The notes under the pieces are model-generated. The model had not been told where the DNA came from, searched no databases, and worked only from the letters and a program-made list of their open reading frames with translations. From the NCBI RefSeq assembly GCF_014650915.1, contig NZ_BMVW01000003.1:574424-638423 (forward strand): 64,000 nt of DNA, read 5' to 3'. The number at the start of each line of letters is the position of its first letter. Position 1 is the first letter of the stretch. The DNA is from Streptomyces poonensis. Lineage in GTDB: Bacteria; Actinomycetota; Actinomycetes; Streptomycetales; Streptomycetaceae. Positions 55,397 through 63,945 of this stretch are shown here, in pieces. Both the position numbers and the translations under genes were made by a program.

Positions 55397-57448
55397 ATGG
55401 CCTTCGACGACGAAAACCTACCGATCACACACGACACGACCTGGTGGCACGCCAGCGTCGCCTTCCCCGGCGGCGCGGTGAGCCCCGCGGCCGCCCAGGC
55501 CCTGTCGGCAGCCCTGCACGATCAGCGCTTCCACTTCCTGCGCAAGGATGCAGGGCTGCGCCTGCGCACCGAACGCCCCTGTGCGGCCCTGCTGGACCGC
55601 CTCGTCGCCGAGCAGCAGATCACCGGCTGGATCCGCGGCATCTATGAGCCGGAAACCGAGGCCTTCGGCGGCCCCGAGGGCATGGACGTGGCGCACGCCG
55701 TGTTCTGCGCCGACAGCCGCAGCGCCCTGCCCGAGACCGGCAGCTCCGGCACCCGCGAGCGCTGCGTGATGCTGCTGTCCGTCATGATCCGCGAAGCCGG
55801 CCTGGACCCCTTCGAGGCCGGGGACGTCTGGTCCCAGTTCGCCGCCCTGCGCCCTTCCGTCGATCCGCCCGCCGGGCCCGCACTCGACCGCTCCGTGGCG
55901 GCCATGCGGCGGCTGGTGAACGCCGACGCCGCCCGGCGACCCGACGCCGAACCGGGCTGGACCGACCGCGTCGCCGCCTTCGCAGACGCCGGCCGGCGTC
56001 TGCGCCGGCTCGCCGCCGATGGACGGCTGATACGCGGCCTGCGCGCTGTCCTCGCCCATCATGCGATCTTCGCGTGCAATCGCGCCGGCATCCCTGTCGC
56101 CGAGCAGGCCGCCACCGCATGGCTGGGCCGTCAAGTCGCCTTCTCCACAACGGCTGATACCCCTGTGCCTACCCGCTGGTCCGCTTCGCCGGACCCTGAC
56201 CTTCCTCGAATGGAGATCACCGTGACACCCGTCACCGACCCCGTCGAACTGCGCGCATCCCTGGCGAACCGCCTTCAGGAGAGCGGCCACCTGCGCACCC
56301 CCGCCATCATCGACGCCTTCCGCACCACCGACCGTCACGAGTTCCTCCCCGGCGTCGACCTGGAGTCGGCGTACAAGGAGGACGCGGTGCCCATCAAGCA
56401 CGACGAGCACGGCGAGATGATCTCCTGCATCTCCGCGCCCTCCATCGTCGCCACTCAGCTCGAACAACTCGACGCCCGGCCCGGCCACACCGTCCTGGAG
56501 GCCGGCGCCGCCACCGGCTACAACGCGCACCTGCTGGGCAAGCTGGTCGGCCCCTCCGGGCAGGTGTGGACCCTGGACGTCGACCAGGACCTCGTCGACG
56601 GCGCGAACAAGAACCTCGCCCAGGCCGGGGCCACCAACGTCACCGCCGTGCTGGCCGACGGAGCCGCCGGCCTTCCCGAACACGCCCCCTACGACCGCAT
56701 CCAGTTCACCGTCGGCGCGGGCGACGTCCCCGCCAAGCTCCTCGACCAGCTGGCTCCCGGCGGGCGTCTGGTCCTGCCCATGCGGATCCGCGGCAGCATC
56801 AGCCGCAGTTTCGCCTTCGAGCGCGACGGCGACACCTGGAGGACCGTCTCCTGCGAGATGTGCACCTTCATCCCCCTGCGCAAGGGCGTCTGCGACGACA
56901 TCTACACCCTCGTGCCCATGGCCGGTGACGGCAACGTCCGCTTGGAGACCTTCAGCGAGCAGGAGGTGGACCGCGACGCGCTCCGCACCGTCCTGGACAC
57001 GCCGCAGACCAAGATCTTCACCGGCGTCAAGCTCCGCCAGGGCGACCCCTTCGAGTGGCTGTACCTGTACCTGGCCTGCGCGCTGCCCAATGGCCTGTCC
57101 CGCATGCCCGGGTCCCGGCCCGGCTTCACCCCGCACTTCGGCTGGGGCTCCATGGCCGCCCTCGACGGCGACTCCCTCGCCTACCTGACCATCCGCGAAG
57201 GCGCGGACGACGCCGGCCGCTTCTGGGAGATCGGCGTCATCGGTCACGGCTCCCACGGCGCCGACCTCGCCGATCGGTTCGTCACCGAGATCCGCACCTG
57301 GGACGAGGGCTGGGGCAACACGGCCCCGGAACCCGGCTTCCGCATGGCCGTCGGCGACGCCCGCGGCCGGCTGACGGTCGCCGACCCGCGCTTCGTCATC
57401 GACAAGGCGCACAGCCGACTCGTCGTCGACTGGCCGCGCAAGGGCTGA
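55397..57448 (+). CDS. Fusion of LanB elimination domain with FxLD-system PIMT-like methyltransferase
   Basis: 683 aa. Residues 1 to about 270 (ITHDTTWWHASVAFPGGAVS, DQRFHFLRKDAGLRLRTE) are a SpaB_C/thiopeptide-type domain that removes glutamate from the glutamylated peptide, the half missing in LanB. From about residue 272 (MEITVTPVTDPVELRASLAN) begins a protein-L-isoaspartate O-methyltransferase-like domain with SAM motif HTVLEAGAATGYNAHLLGKL and AVLADGAAGLPEHAPYDRIQ, plus an extra C-terminal region of about 200 residues. This matches the 'methyltransferase, FxLD system' proteins; a related class I system (OlvS_A) methylates a core Asp, leading via succinimide to isoaspartate. Same outcome is inferred here at Asp49. 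Confidence 0.88.
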   Translation: MAFDDENLPITHDTTWWHASVAFPGGAVSPAAAQALSAALHDQRFHFLRKDAGLRLRTERPCAALLDRLVAEQQITGWIRGIYEPETEAFGGPEGMDVAHAVFCADSRSALPETGSSGTRERCVMLLSVMIREAGLDPFEAGDVWSQFAALRPSVDPPAGPALDRSVAAMRRLVNADAARRPDAEPGWTDRVAAFADAGRRLRRLAADGRLIRGLRAVLAHHAIFACNRAGIPVAEQAATAWLGRQVAFSTTADTPVPTRWSASPDPDLPRMEITVTPVTDPVELRASLANRLQESGHLRTPAIIDAFRTTDRHEFLPGVDLESAYKEDAVPIKHDEHGEMISCISAPSIVATQLEQLDARPGHTVLEAGAATGYNAHLLGKLVGPSGQVWTLDVDQDLVDGANKNLAQAGATNVTAVLADGAAGLPEHAPYDRIQFTVGAGDVPAKLLDQLAPGGRLVLPMRIRGSISRSFAFERDGDTWRTVSCEMCTFIPLRKGVCDDIYTLVPMAGDGNVRLETFSEQEVDRDALRTVLDTPQTKIFTGVKLRQGDPFEWLYLYLACALPNGLSRMPGSRPGFTPHFGWGSMAALDGDSLAYLTIREGADDAGRFWEIGVIGHGSHGADLADRFVTEIRTWDEGWGNTAPEPGFRMAVGDARGRLTVADPRFVIDKAHSRLVVDWPRKG

Positions 57449-57452
57449 GCCG

Positions 57453-58550
57453 ATGATCCCCGCGATAGCCAGCCGCATCCCCCTGGTCAAGCGCCCCAAG
57501 GCGCCCGCGCTCCCGCTGGACGAGCGCATCACCCACCTCACCGGGCTGACCGTCGCGCCCGCAGGCGCGAGCCACCACGACCGGGTGGCCCGCGCCTGCG
57601 GGGTCCTCAACTACGCCGCGCTGATCGCCTCCGACGCCGGGATGCCCGCCCTGGCAGCCGACCTGTGCTGGCGACAGCACCGGATCTTCGCCAGCGCCAG
57701 GCACCTGACGGGCGACATCGCCGTCATGTCGCTGATGCCCCTGATCAACATCTCCCGGCTGCTGACCCGCGACGGCGACGGCCACGCCGCCTACGACGTA
57801 CTCACCCGCCTCTACCGCGCCGCCCAGCAACGCGGCACCGCCGAGATCCACGGCCACGTGATCGACCTCCCGGCCCTGATCAGCACGGACGCGGACCACC
57901 GCAAGATCTGCCAGGAGTTGTGGGTCGCCCTGCTCGTCGACGGCGCACGCGCCCTGGCACGCATCGGCTGCTGGACCAAGGCCGCCGAAGCCATGACCGC
58001 ACACCGCGGCATCGGCCACCGTCTCCTCGACGGCCGCCAAATCATGATCATGTCGCTGATGGAACGCGGCCTCGACGAGCAGGCGCGCTCCATGGTCGAG
58101 ACCACCGCTTTCACAGAGCCGTGGGAGAACGCCGTCGCGGCTCTTCTGCGTGTCCACTGCCGGCCCGACGTGGCCACCGCGCCGCAACCAGAAGTGGACC
58201 TCGCTCTCCAGGAGGCGGTCGCGGTGGTGGCCCAGCCCGACGCTGCGGCCGCGGCATTCCAGGCCCGCGTCGGGCTGGCCGCGCTCGACCTGGTCTGCGA
58301 CCGCACCAGCCCTCACGCGGCTCACCTGTGCAGTGCCATCGCCGACGTGGCGGTTCTCGACGCCTATGCCGCTCGCGACGTCCTGCACCGCGACGCGGAA
58401 GGCTCCTGCCTGTCCGCTGAGCAAAGACAGGAACTCAACGCCGTACTCACCGCTGCCGGGCTGGGCACCGGAGAGCTCCCGCCGGCCCATATGCAGGCCC
58501 TCGCCGAAGCCGTGGACGAGGCCGAGCGAGCACTTCGAGACCTTCTGTAA
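57453..58550 (+). CDS. Hypothetical helical protein of the lanthipeptide operon
   Basis: 365 aa, starting 4 bases after the fusion gene's stop, so cotranscription is near certain. It is alpha-helical with TPR-like pairs (YAALIASDAGMPALAADLCW, AHRGIGHRLLDGRQIMIMSL, EQARSMVETTAFTEPWENAV) and has no signal peptide or membrane segment. Similar proteins accompany lanthipeptide genes in Streptomyces, but no activity is known to me. A scaffold or regulatory role is only a guess. Confidence 0.7.
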   Translation: MIPAIASRIPLVKRPKAPALPLDERITHLTGLTVAPAGASHHDRVARACGVLNYAALIASDAGMPALAADLCWRQHRIFASARHLTGDIAVMSLMPLINISRLLTRDGDGHAAYDVLTRLYRAAQQRGTAEIHGHVIDLPALISTDADHRKICQELWVALLVDGARALARIGCWTKAAEAMTAHRGIGHRLLDGRQIMIMSLMERGLDEQARSMVETTAFTEPWENAVAALLRVHCRPDVATAPQPEVDLALQEAVAVVAQPDAAAAAFQARVGLAALDLVCDRTSPHAAHLCSAIADVAVLDAYAARDVLHRDAEGSCLSAEQRQELNAVLTAAGLGTGELPPAHMQALAEAVDEAERALRDLL

Positions 58551-58752
58551 GCCCGCCGGACGGATCTCGGCGTTTCGGCCAACCGCCATTCCTGCCAGTC
58601 CTGTTGTGTGGAGCGGGTCGATGCATCCCGCACGCTCCGCCGCGTGCTCTATCTCGGGACTCCGAGAGCGACCGAAACACATCAGTTCGAAATCCCGGCC
58701 CGGTCGTTGAGCCTCACGACCACGCCGGACCACTGTCCAGGGAGACCCCGCA
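58551..58752 (+). other. 202-base gap before the exporter gene
   Basis: No gene recognised. It may hold a promoter for the ABC exporter and the genes after it; no convincing -35/-10 pair or hairpin terminator was identified. Confidence 0.3.
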
Positions 58753-60642
58753 TTGACCTCGACCGCCACGAACGAGCAGCAGCACACCGCGCCGCCTCCG
58801 CCGCCTCCCGCAGAGATCACCTACAGCGGGCAGTACTCCGTCAATCCGCTCGCCGAGGTCTCCTTCCGGCGGATGTGCGCGCAGATCCCGGCCGTCCTGG
58901 GCCGGATCGCCCGGCTGTCATGGCGCACCGACCGGCGGGCGGTGCAGCTCCTCCTCGGCTGCCAGGTGGTCACGGGCGTGGCCGCCGCCGTGCTGCTGGC
59001 CGCCACCGCCCACGCCATGGAACCCGTCCTCGGGGACGGCACCGCCGCCGACCGGCTGCGCGGCGCCCTCCCGGCGCTGCTGGTCGTGGCGCTCGCCGCC
59101 GCGCTGGGCCGCGGCGCAGGGGCGGTGGCCACGTACGCCGAGCGGCGGATCACCCCGCGGCTGACCACTCAGACGGACACTGCTGTTGTTGAGGCGGTGT
59201 GCCGGGTAGAGGCAGCCGCGTACGCGGAGGACGGGTTTTCGGACCGGCACGAAGCTGCCGAGATGGGGGTGATCCGCACGCACGTGATGGTCACCGACGC
59301 CCAGCGCTTCCTGTCCGCGCTGATCCGCATGGTCACCGCCGGCGGAGTGCTGTCGGTGCTGAACCCGTTGATGCTGCCGCTGCTCCTGCTCGCCGTGCTG
59401 CCGGCCGGCGTCGGCGCCGTCCTGACCGCCCGGGTCGACTACGAGATCCACTACGCCAACATCGCCGACCGCAACGTGCGCGGCATGATGCGCTGGTGGG
59501 CGACCACACCGAAGTACGGCGACGAGGTCCGGGCCAACTCGATGACCGACTACCTCGTCTACTGGTACCGGGCCCTGTCCGACCGGTGTGACCGGCGCAC
59601 CGTGGCCGCCGCGCCGCGGACCCTGCGGATCGCCCTGCTGTCCGCGCTGGCCGGCGGCGTCTTCCTGGTGGCGACCTGGGGCGCGTTGGCGTGGCTGGCG
59701 GTGTCGGGCCGGATCGAGCTCGCGGTGGCCGCAACGGCCGTCATCGCCGTGCAGACCACGCTCGCCGCGCTCTCCCAGGTCGTCGTGGGCGGTGCCGCGG
59801 TCTTCCACACCAGCCTGTACCTGGGCGACATGCAGTCCTTCCTCGACGAGGCCGCCGCCCGCGCCCCCCGGCGCGGCCCCCGCACCCACGCCGCGCCGAC
59901 CGAGGAGATCCGGCTCGAGGAGGTCGTCTACCAGTACCCGGGCAAGGACAAGCCCGCCGTCGACGGGGTCTCCCTCACCCTGCGGCGCGGCCAGATCCTC
60001 GCGATCGTCGGGGCGAACGGCTCGGGCAAGTCCACCCTCACCCGTCTGCTGACCGGGATCTACCTGCCGGACAAGGGCAAGGTCACCTGGAACGGCACCG
60101 ACCTCGCCGAGGTCGACCCCGCCACGGTATGGGCGCACACCGGACTGGTGCCGCAGATCTTCGCGCAGTGGCCGCTGCGGGTCCGCGAAAACGTCACCCT
60201 CGGCCAGCCGCGCACCCACGACGACGCCCCGGTGTGGGAGGCCATCGACGCGGTCGGCCTGCGCGCAGCCGTCGACGACCTGCCCGCGGGCCTGGACACC
60301 CTCCTGTCCCGCGACGTCTTCGGCGGCTGTGAGCTCTCCGGCGGGCAATGGCAGCGCGTCGCCTGCTCCCGGGCTCTGTACCGGCGCCCGGGGCTGCTGA
60401 TCCTCGACGAGCCCACCTCCCAGATGGACCCGCGCGGCGAGCACCAGATCTTCGAGCAGATCAAGGCCATCGCCGCCGACCGCATCACCATCGTGGTCAC
60501 CCACCGCCTGGAGAACACCAAGATCGCCGACCACATCGTCGTAATGGAGCACGGCCGGATCACCGAACAGGGCCGCTACGACGACCTCGTCCACGGCGGC
60601 GGAACCTTCGCCGAGCTGCTGGAGCTTTCCCAGGACCGCTGA
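58753..60642 (+). CDS. lanT: ABC exporter (permease plus ATPase), probable lanthipeptide transporter
   Basis: 629 aa. The N-terminus is a Pro-rich tail (TAPPPPPPAEITYSGQYSVN), then six membrane segments to about residue 370, and an ATPase domain with Walker A IVGANGSGKSTLTRLLTGIY, Q-loop VPQIFAQWPLRVRENVTL, signature CELSGGQWQRVACSRALY, Walker B LLILDEPTSQMDP and H-loop VVTHRLENT. It has no C39 peptidase domain, so it does not cut the leader. The start is TTG 58753, supported by GGGAGA 8 bases upstream; no ATG/GTG start fits before the first TM. Export of the modified peptide is inferred from position. Confidence 0.87.
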   Translation: MTSTATNEQQHTAPPPPPPAEITYSGQYSVNPLAEVSFRRMCAQIPAVLGRIARLSWRTDRRAVQLLLGCQVVTGVAAAVLLAATAHAMEPVLGDGTAADRLRGALPALLVVALAAALGRGAGAVATYAERRITPRLTTQTDTAVVEAVCRVEAAAYAEDGFSDRHEAAEMGVIRTHVMVTDAQRFLSALIRMVTAGGVLSVLNPLMLPLLLLAVLPAGVGAVLTARVDYEIHYANIADRNVRGMMRWWATTPKYGDEVRANSMTDYLVYWYRALSDRCDRRTVAAAPRTLRIALLSALAGGVFLVATWGALAWLAVSGRIELAVAATAVIAVQTTLAALSQVVVGGAAVFHTSLYLGDMQSFLDEAAARAPRRGPRTHAAPTEEIRLEEVVYQYPGKDKPAVDGVSLTLRRGQILAIVGANGSGKSTLTRLLTGIYLPDKGKVTWNGTDLAEVDPATVWAHTGLVPQIFAQWPLRVRENVTLGQPRTHDDAPVWEAIDAVGLRAAVDDLPAGLDTLLSRDVFGGCELSGGQWQRVACSRALYRRPGLLILDEPTSQMDPRGEHQIFEQIKAIAADRITIVVTHRLENTKIADHIVVMEHGRITEQGRYDDLVHGGGTFAELLELSQDR

Positions 60643-60802
60643 CCGCTTCCGCCCCACCCGTCCCCCATCTGTCTCCCGCCCGTCCTGCCGCGCGGCGGCA
60701 CGGGCACCACCGAGGAGGAGCCGTGCCCCCATCCCTCACCGCTGCCGATGGCCGCGTCCCCCGTTCCTTACGTGCTTCACGCCCGAGCGCGAGGTGCGCG
60801 GC

Positions 60803-61687
60803 GTGAGCCAGACGAAACCCCTGCCCGCGACGGTGCGGCGCTGGGCGGAGCAGCGGATCGGTCCCGTCGTGACCGTACGCGACGCCTCGCACGACTGGGA
60901 CCGCTCCCGGGTGTGGGAGCTGCAGGGCGCAGGCGGCGCCCGCCGCTATGTGAAGGTCTCGCCCAGCGAGAAGTTCTTCACCCGCGAGACCCGGGCCTAC
61001 CGCCACGTCGTCCCCGCGCTCGGCCCCAGCCGGGCACCCCACCTCGTCGACAGCCGTGCGCAGGACCTGGCCCTGCTGCTCACCGCAGTGCCAGGCACCC
61101 CGGCGCCGGGGCTCGGCCTCACCCCCGGCGCGTGGCGGGCCGTGCACCGGCAGGCCGGCGCGCTGTGCGCCCGCCTCCACGAAGCCGGTGACCTCGACCG
61201 CGCCGACCGGGCGGAGGCCGAAGCGTCCCTGGAGGCCGCTGCCGACGGAGCGGAGAAGCACCTGGCCCGCGCCGGGGACCGGCTCACCGCGGACGAGCAG
61301 CAGATGATCCGCGACCATGCCGCCCAGCTCCGCCGCGTCGGCCCGGTGCCCGTCGGATACATCCACGGCGACAACCAGCCCAGGAACTGGCTGTGGTCCC
61401 CGGCCGGGCTCGCCCTCGTCGACTTCGAACGCACCCGGCCGGCCGCCCGCGTCCAGGACCTCGTCATCCTCACCGTCACCGAGTGGCTCGACCACCCCGA
61501 CCGCGAGCAGGCGTTCCTCCAGGCATACGGGCGCGCGCTCACCCCCGCCGAACGGCACGCGCTGCGCTGCCTGACCGCGCTGGACGCGGTCAACTGCCTG
61601 GCCTGGGGCCCGGACAACAACCAGCCAGAGGTCACCGCCCGGGGCCGACGGACCCTGGACCGGCTCATGAGGGAGAACAGGACTTGA
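60803..61687 (+). CDS. Phosphotransferase-fold (APH-like) protein
   Basis: 294 aa from GTG 60803 (GTG 60794 also possible). N-lobe GGARRYVKVSPSEKFFTRET with the ATP-binding Lys, the catalytic loop VGYIHGDNQPRNWLWSPAGL and metal-binding ALVDFERTRPAARVQDLVIL are the marks of the APH/choline kinase superfamily. It is the second such gene in the accessory region; the two share only the fold. The stop overlaps the TTG of the NUDIX gene, so they are coupled. It may phosphorylate a small molecule; the target is unknown. Confidence 0.8.
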   Translation: MSQTKPLPATVRRWAEQRIGPVVTVRDASHDWDRSRVWELQGAGGARRYVKVSPSEKFFTRETRAYRHVVPALGPSRAPHLVDSRAQDLALLLTAVPGTPAPGLGLTPGAWRAVHRQAGALCARLHEAGDLDRADRAEAEASLEAAADGAEKHLARAGDRLTADEQQMIRDHAAQLRRVGPVPVGYIHGDNQPRNWLWSPAGLALVDFERTRPAARVQDLVILTVTEWLDHPDREQAFLQAYGRALTPAERHALRCLTALDAVNCLAWGPDNNQPEVTARGRRTLDRLMRENRT

Positions 61688-62160
61688 GCGACGTCCACCG
61701 GAGCATCGCCCACGTCATGGTGCTGCTCCAGCGTCCCAGTGACGGGCGAGTGCTCACGGTACGGCACCAGCCGCACTCGTGGCACTCCCCCGGCCTGCTG
61801 ACCGTCGTCGGCGGCCGGCTCGAAGCCGGTGAGTTCTTCGACGAAGGAGCGGCGCGCGAGCTCGCCGAGGAGGTCGGCATCCGCATCACCCCGAACCGGC
61901 TCGAGTTCTGCCAGCTCGCCCACCTCCATGCCTCGGACGGAGAACGGGTGGTGGGCGCCGTGTTCCTCGCCCGAAGCTGGGAGGGCGAGCCGTACAACCG
62001 GGAGCCGCGCACCCACAGCGAGCTGGTCTGGATCGATCCCACCAGCCCACCGGAGGACTGCCACCCCTTCACCCACGAGATCCTGCGCCACTTCACCGCC
62101 GGGCACCGGTACGCCAACGTCGTCGCCCCGGAACTGGCGGCCGGGGGTAAGGCCGGGTGA
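61684..62160 (+). CDS. NUDIX hydrolase
   Basis: 158 aa. The Nudix box GGRLEAGEFFDEGAARELAEEVGI fits Gx5Ex7REUxEExGU exactly (shown in two parts: GGRLEAGEFF and ARELAEEVGI). It hydrolyses nucleoside diphosphate-X compounds. TTG 61684 overlaps the previous stop (TTGA) and has GGGAGA about 8 bases upstream; ATG 61717 is an alternative that loses 11 residues. Operon position after an APH-like gene and before methyltransferases suggests a small modification cassette. Confidence 0.85.
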   Translation: MSDVHRSIAHVMVLLQRPSDGRVLTVRHQPHSWHSPGLLTVVGGRLEAGEFFDEGAARELAEEVGIRITPNRLEFCQLAHLHASDGERVVGAVFLARSWEGEPYNREPRTHSELVWIDPTSPPEDCHPFTHEILRHFTAGHRYANVVAPELAAGGKAG

Positions 62161-62345
62161 CGGTCGCCGTCCTGGCCCCGCGGGCCACCGCCCGGACGAC
62201 CCCCGCCTACCGGTACCTGCTCGGCGGCGAGGCCACGAGTGACCACCGGGGGTCGTACCCGTCGTCCTGCTACTGGCTCCCCCATCCGCGCTCTGCGGAA
62301 CATGCCCACCCCGCCCGCCCGCGCGACCGTGCCGCCCGCTCGTGA
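62157..62345 (+). CDS. Questionable small ORF, 62 codons
   Basis: GTG at 62157 overlaps the NUDIX stop and the frame ends 10 bases before the next methyltransferase. The translation (MTVAVLAPRATARTTPAYRY and on) is Arg/Ala/His-rich without a recognisable domain and ends in HPARPRDRAARS. The tight fit between neighbours is the only argument for it. It could equally be spacer DNA; low confidence. Confidence 0.25.
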   Translation: MTVAVLAPRATARTTPAYRYLLGGEATSDHRGSYPSSCYWLPHPRSAEHAHPARPRDRAARS

Positions 62346-62354
62346 AGGAGCTTC

Positions 62355-62939
62355 ATGACCACCGAGTCCCCCGCAGCCGCGGCCTACTGGGAGCGGCTCT
62401 GGGCCGACGGCCGCCGCTACCGGCAGCTCGGCGACACCGAGATCCGGCTATTGGAAGATCATCTCCGCCCTGGCCGCGCCCGCCCCGCCCTCGACCTCGG
62501 CTGCGGCGACGGGGCCCTGGCCCGACACCTTGAACAGCTCGGCTACCGCACGACCGGCATCGACTGCTCCCCCAGCGCCGTCGCGCTCGCCGCCGCCGAC
62601 CAGGACAGCGGGCCCGGCCACGGCCCGGTCTGGCGGTGCATGGACATCACCACCGACGACCTCAACGCCCTGCCGGACCGGGCATACGCGGTCATCACCT
62701 CCCGCCTGGTCTACCGGTGGATCGACGACAAAGCGGCCTTCCTCGACCGCGCCCGCCGCCTCCTCGCGCCAGGCGGGCTCTTCTGGGTGGTCACCGAGAT
62801 CTCCGGCCGGCGCGCCGACACCGACCCCCTGCAACACCTCGGAATCACCCCCGCCGAAGCCGAGATCCTCACCGCGGGCTGGTCCGTCGTCCACACCGCC
62901 GACCTCGACGTCCTCCGCTGCTACGCCCTGCGCCCCTGA
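62355..62939 (+). CDS. Class I SAM-dependent methyltransferase
   Basis: 194 aa. ARPALDLGCGDGALARHLEQ is SAM motif I, followed by YRTTGIDCSPSAVALAAADQ (acidic loop binding the ribose), YAVITSRLVYRWIDDKAAFL and LLAPGGLFWVVTEISGR. This is a short Rossmann methyltransferase without an added substrate domain. GAAGGAG lies 5 bases before the ATG. It is followed by a second, longer methyltransferase in the same direction, and probably belongs to the tail of the RiPP-associated operon. The substrate is unknown. Confidence 0.85.
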   Translation: MTTESPAAAAYWERLWADGRRYRQLGDTEIRLLEDHLRPGRARPALDLGCGDGALARHLEQLGYRTTGIDCSPSAVALAAADQDSGPGHGPVWRCMDITTDDLNALPDRAYAVITSRLVYRWIDDKAAFLDRARRLLAPGGLFWVVTEISGRRADTDPLQHLGITPAEAEILTAGWSVVHTADLDVLRCYALRP

Positions 62940-62970
62940 CCCCCGCCCCGGCAAACCGATGGAGAACCTG

Positions 62971-63720
62971 GTGAACACCGAGACGCACACCGTGGAGACC
63001 TGGAACATCTACGGCGCCCACCAACTAGCCCGGAAGCTACAGCTGCCGGAGCTGGACCGATGGGACTGGGGCATCCCGGACACCGGTCCCGGCATCGAAG
63101 CCCTCGGTGACGTGAAGGGGCTGCGCGTGCTCGACGTCGGCAGCGGCCTCGGCCGGCACGCCGCCCACCTGGCCGCCCTGGGCGCCGAGGTCACCGCCGT
63201 GGACGCCTCCCCCGCCCAGCACCAGCGCGCCCTCGCCCGCTACCCGGACACCCCGGGCCTGCACCTGGTGTGCGCCGACGCCGTGGCCCACCTGCGCGAT
63301 GCCGACCCGTACGACTTGATCTACTCCATCGGCTCGATGCCGTACCTGAACCCAGACCGCCTTCTGCCCGCCCTGGCCAACGGCCTCAAACCGGGCGGCC
63401 GGCTGGTCTTCACCGCGCTGCACACCAACTCCCACGGCACCGGACCCTCAGCCGAGGTCACCCGGCGGCCCGAGATCCTGCGGCTGCCCGGCACCACCGA
63501 AGACCACCCGGTAGACATGTGGGTCCTCACGCCGCAACTGTGGGAGGGCCTCCTGCTCCAGCACGGCCTCACCATGGACTCGGTCACGGCGATCGACTCC
63601 CCGAAGCCGGACAACCACCTCTCCTACCGGCTGTACGCGGGCCGCCGCCCGCAGCACGTACCGAGCGGCCCCCGCATCAGCGCGCCGCCTCCGCCGAACA
63701 CGGCGCTGGGATCGACGTGA
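62971..63720 (+). CDS. Class I SAM-dependent methyltransferase
   Basis: 249 aa from GTG 62971, which has GGAGA 5 bases upstream; ATG 62959 is possible. Motif I LRVLDVGSGLGRHAAHLAAL, acidic loop VTAVDASPAQHQRALARYPD, then YDLIYSIGSMPYLNPDRLLP and LKPGGRLVFTALHTNSHGTG. An N-terminal WNIYGAHQLARKLQLPELDR segment resembles the cap of small-molecule or sugar methyltransferases. A C-terminal Pro-rich tail follows residue 230. Its stop overlaps the following NUDIX-like frame. Confidence 0.85.
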   Translation: MNTETHTVETWNIYGAHQLARKLQLPELDRWDWGIPDTGPGIEALGDVKGLRVLDVGSGLGRHAAHLAALGAEVTAVDASPAQHQRALARYPDTPGLHLVCADAVAHLRDADPYDLIYSIGSMPYLNPDRLLPALANGLKPGGRLVFTALHTNSHGTGPSAEVTRRPEILRLPGTTEDHPVDMWVLTPQLWEGLLLQHGLTMDSVTAIDSPKPDNHLSYRLYAGRRPQHVPSGPRISAPPPPNTALGST

Positions 63721-63945
63721 TCGTGCACGGCTCGGACGGAGTCCTGCTCGGGTGGCACCGGCACCGTATGTGGAAGCTCGCCGGCGGGACCGTCGAGCTG
63801 GGCAGGACCTTCGCCCAGGCCGCCATCCGCGTACTCCGGGAAGGAACAGGTCTCATGGCGAGCCCGGCGACGTACAGGTGCTGGGCACGCTCCTGAACCG
63901 GGTGGGCGAACGTCGTCCGGGTCACAGTGCCCGTCCTAAGCGCCT
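63717..63945 (+). pseudogene. Degenerate NUDIX gene fragment
   Basis: From GTG 63717 (overlapping the previous stop) the frame reads VIVHGSDGVLLGWHRHRMWK, LAGGTVELGRTFAQAAIRVL, then REGTGLMASP and a stop at 63896. The Nudix box is damaged: the expected RELREETG reads RVLREGTG, losing the catalytic glutamates. After 63855 the homologous continuation (GEPGDVQVLGTLLNRVGE) is one frame over. So this is a broken copy with both point mutations and a frameshift. The last 60 bases of the window beyond it hold no recognised gene. Confidence 0.6.

Noticed and set aside
55418..57610. 730-codon minus-strand frame opposite the fusion methyltransferase
   Set aside because: Antisense shadow; composition Gly/Val/Asp-rich with no domain, while the plus strand encodes two recognisable domains.
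62157..62345. Second RiPP precursor
   Set aside because: The 62-codon frame has a basic, Arg/His/Pro-rich C-terminus and no leader motif or Cys/Ser/Thr-rich core comparable to lanA.
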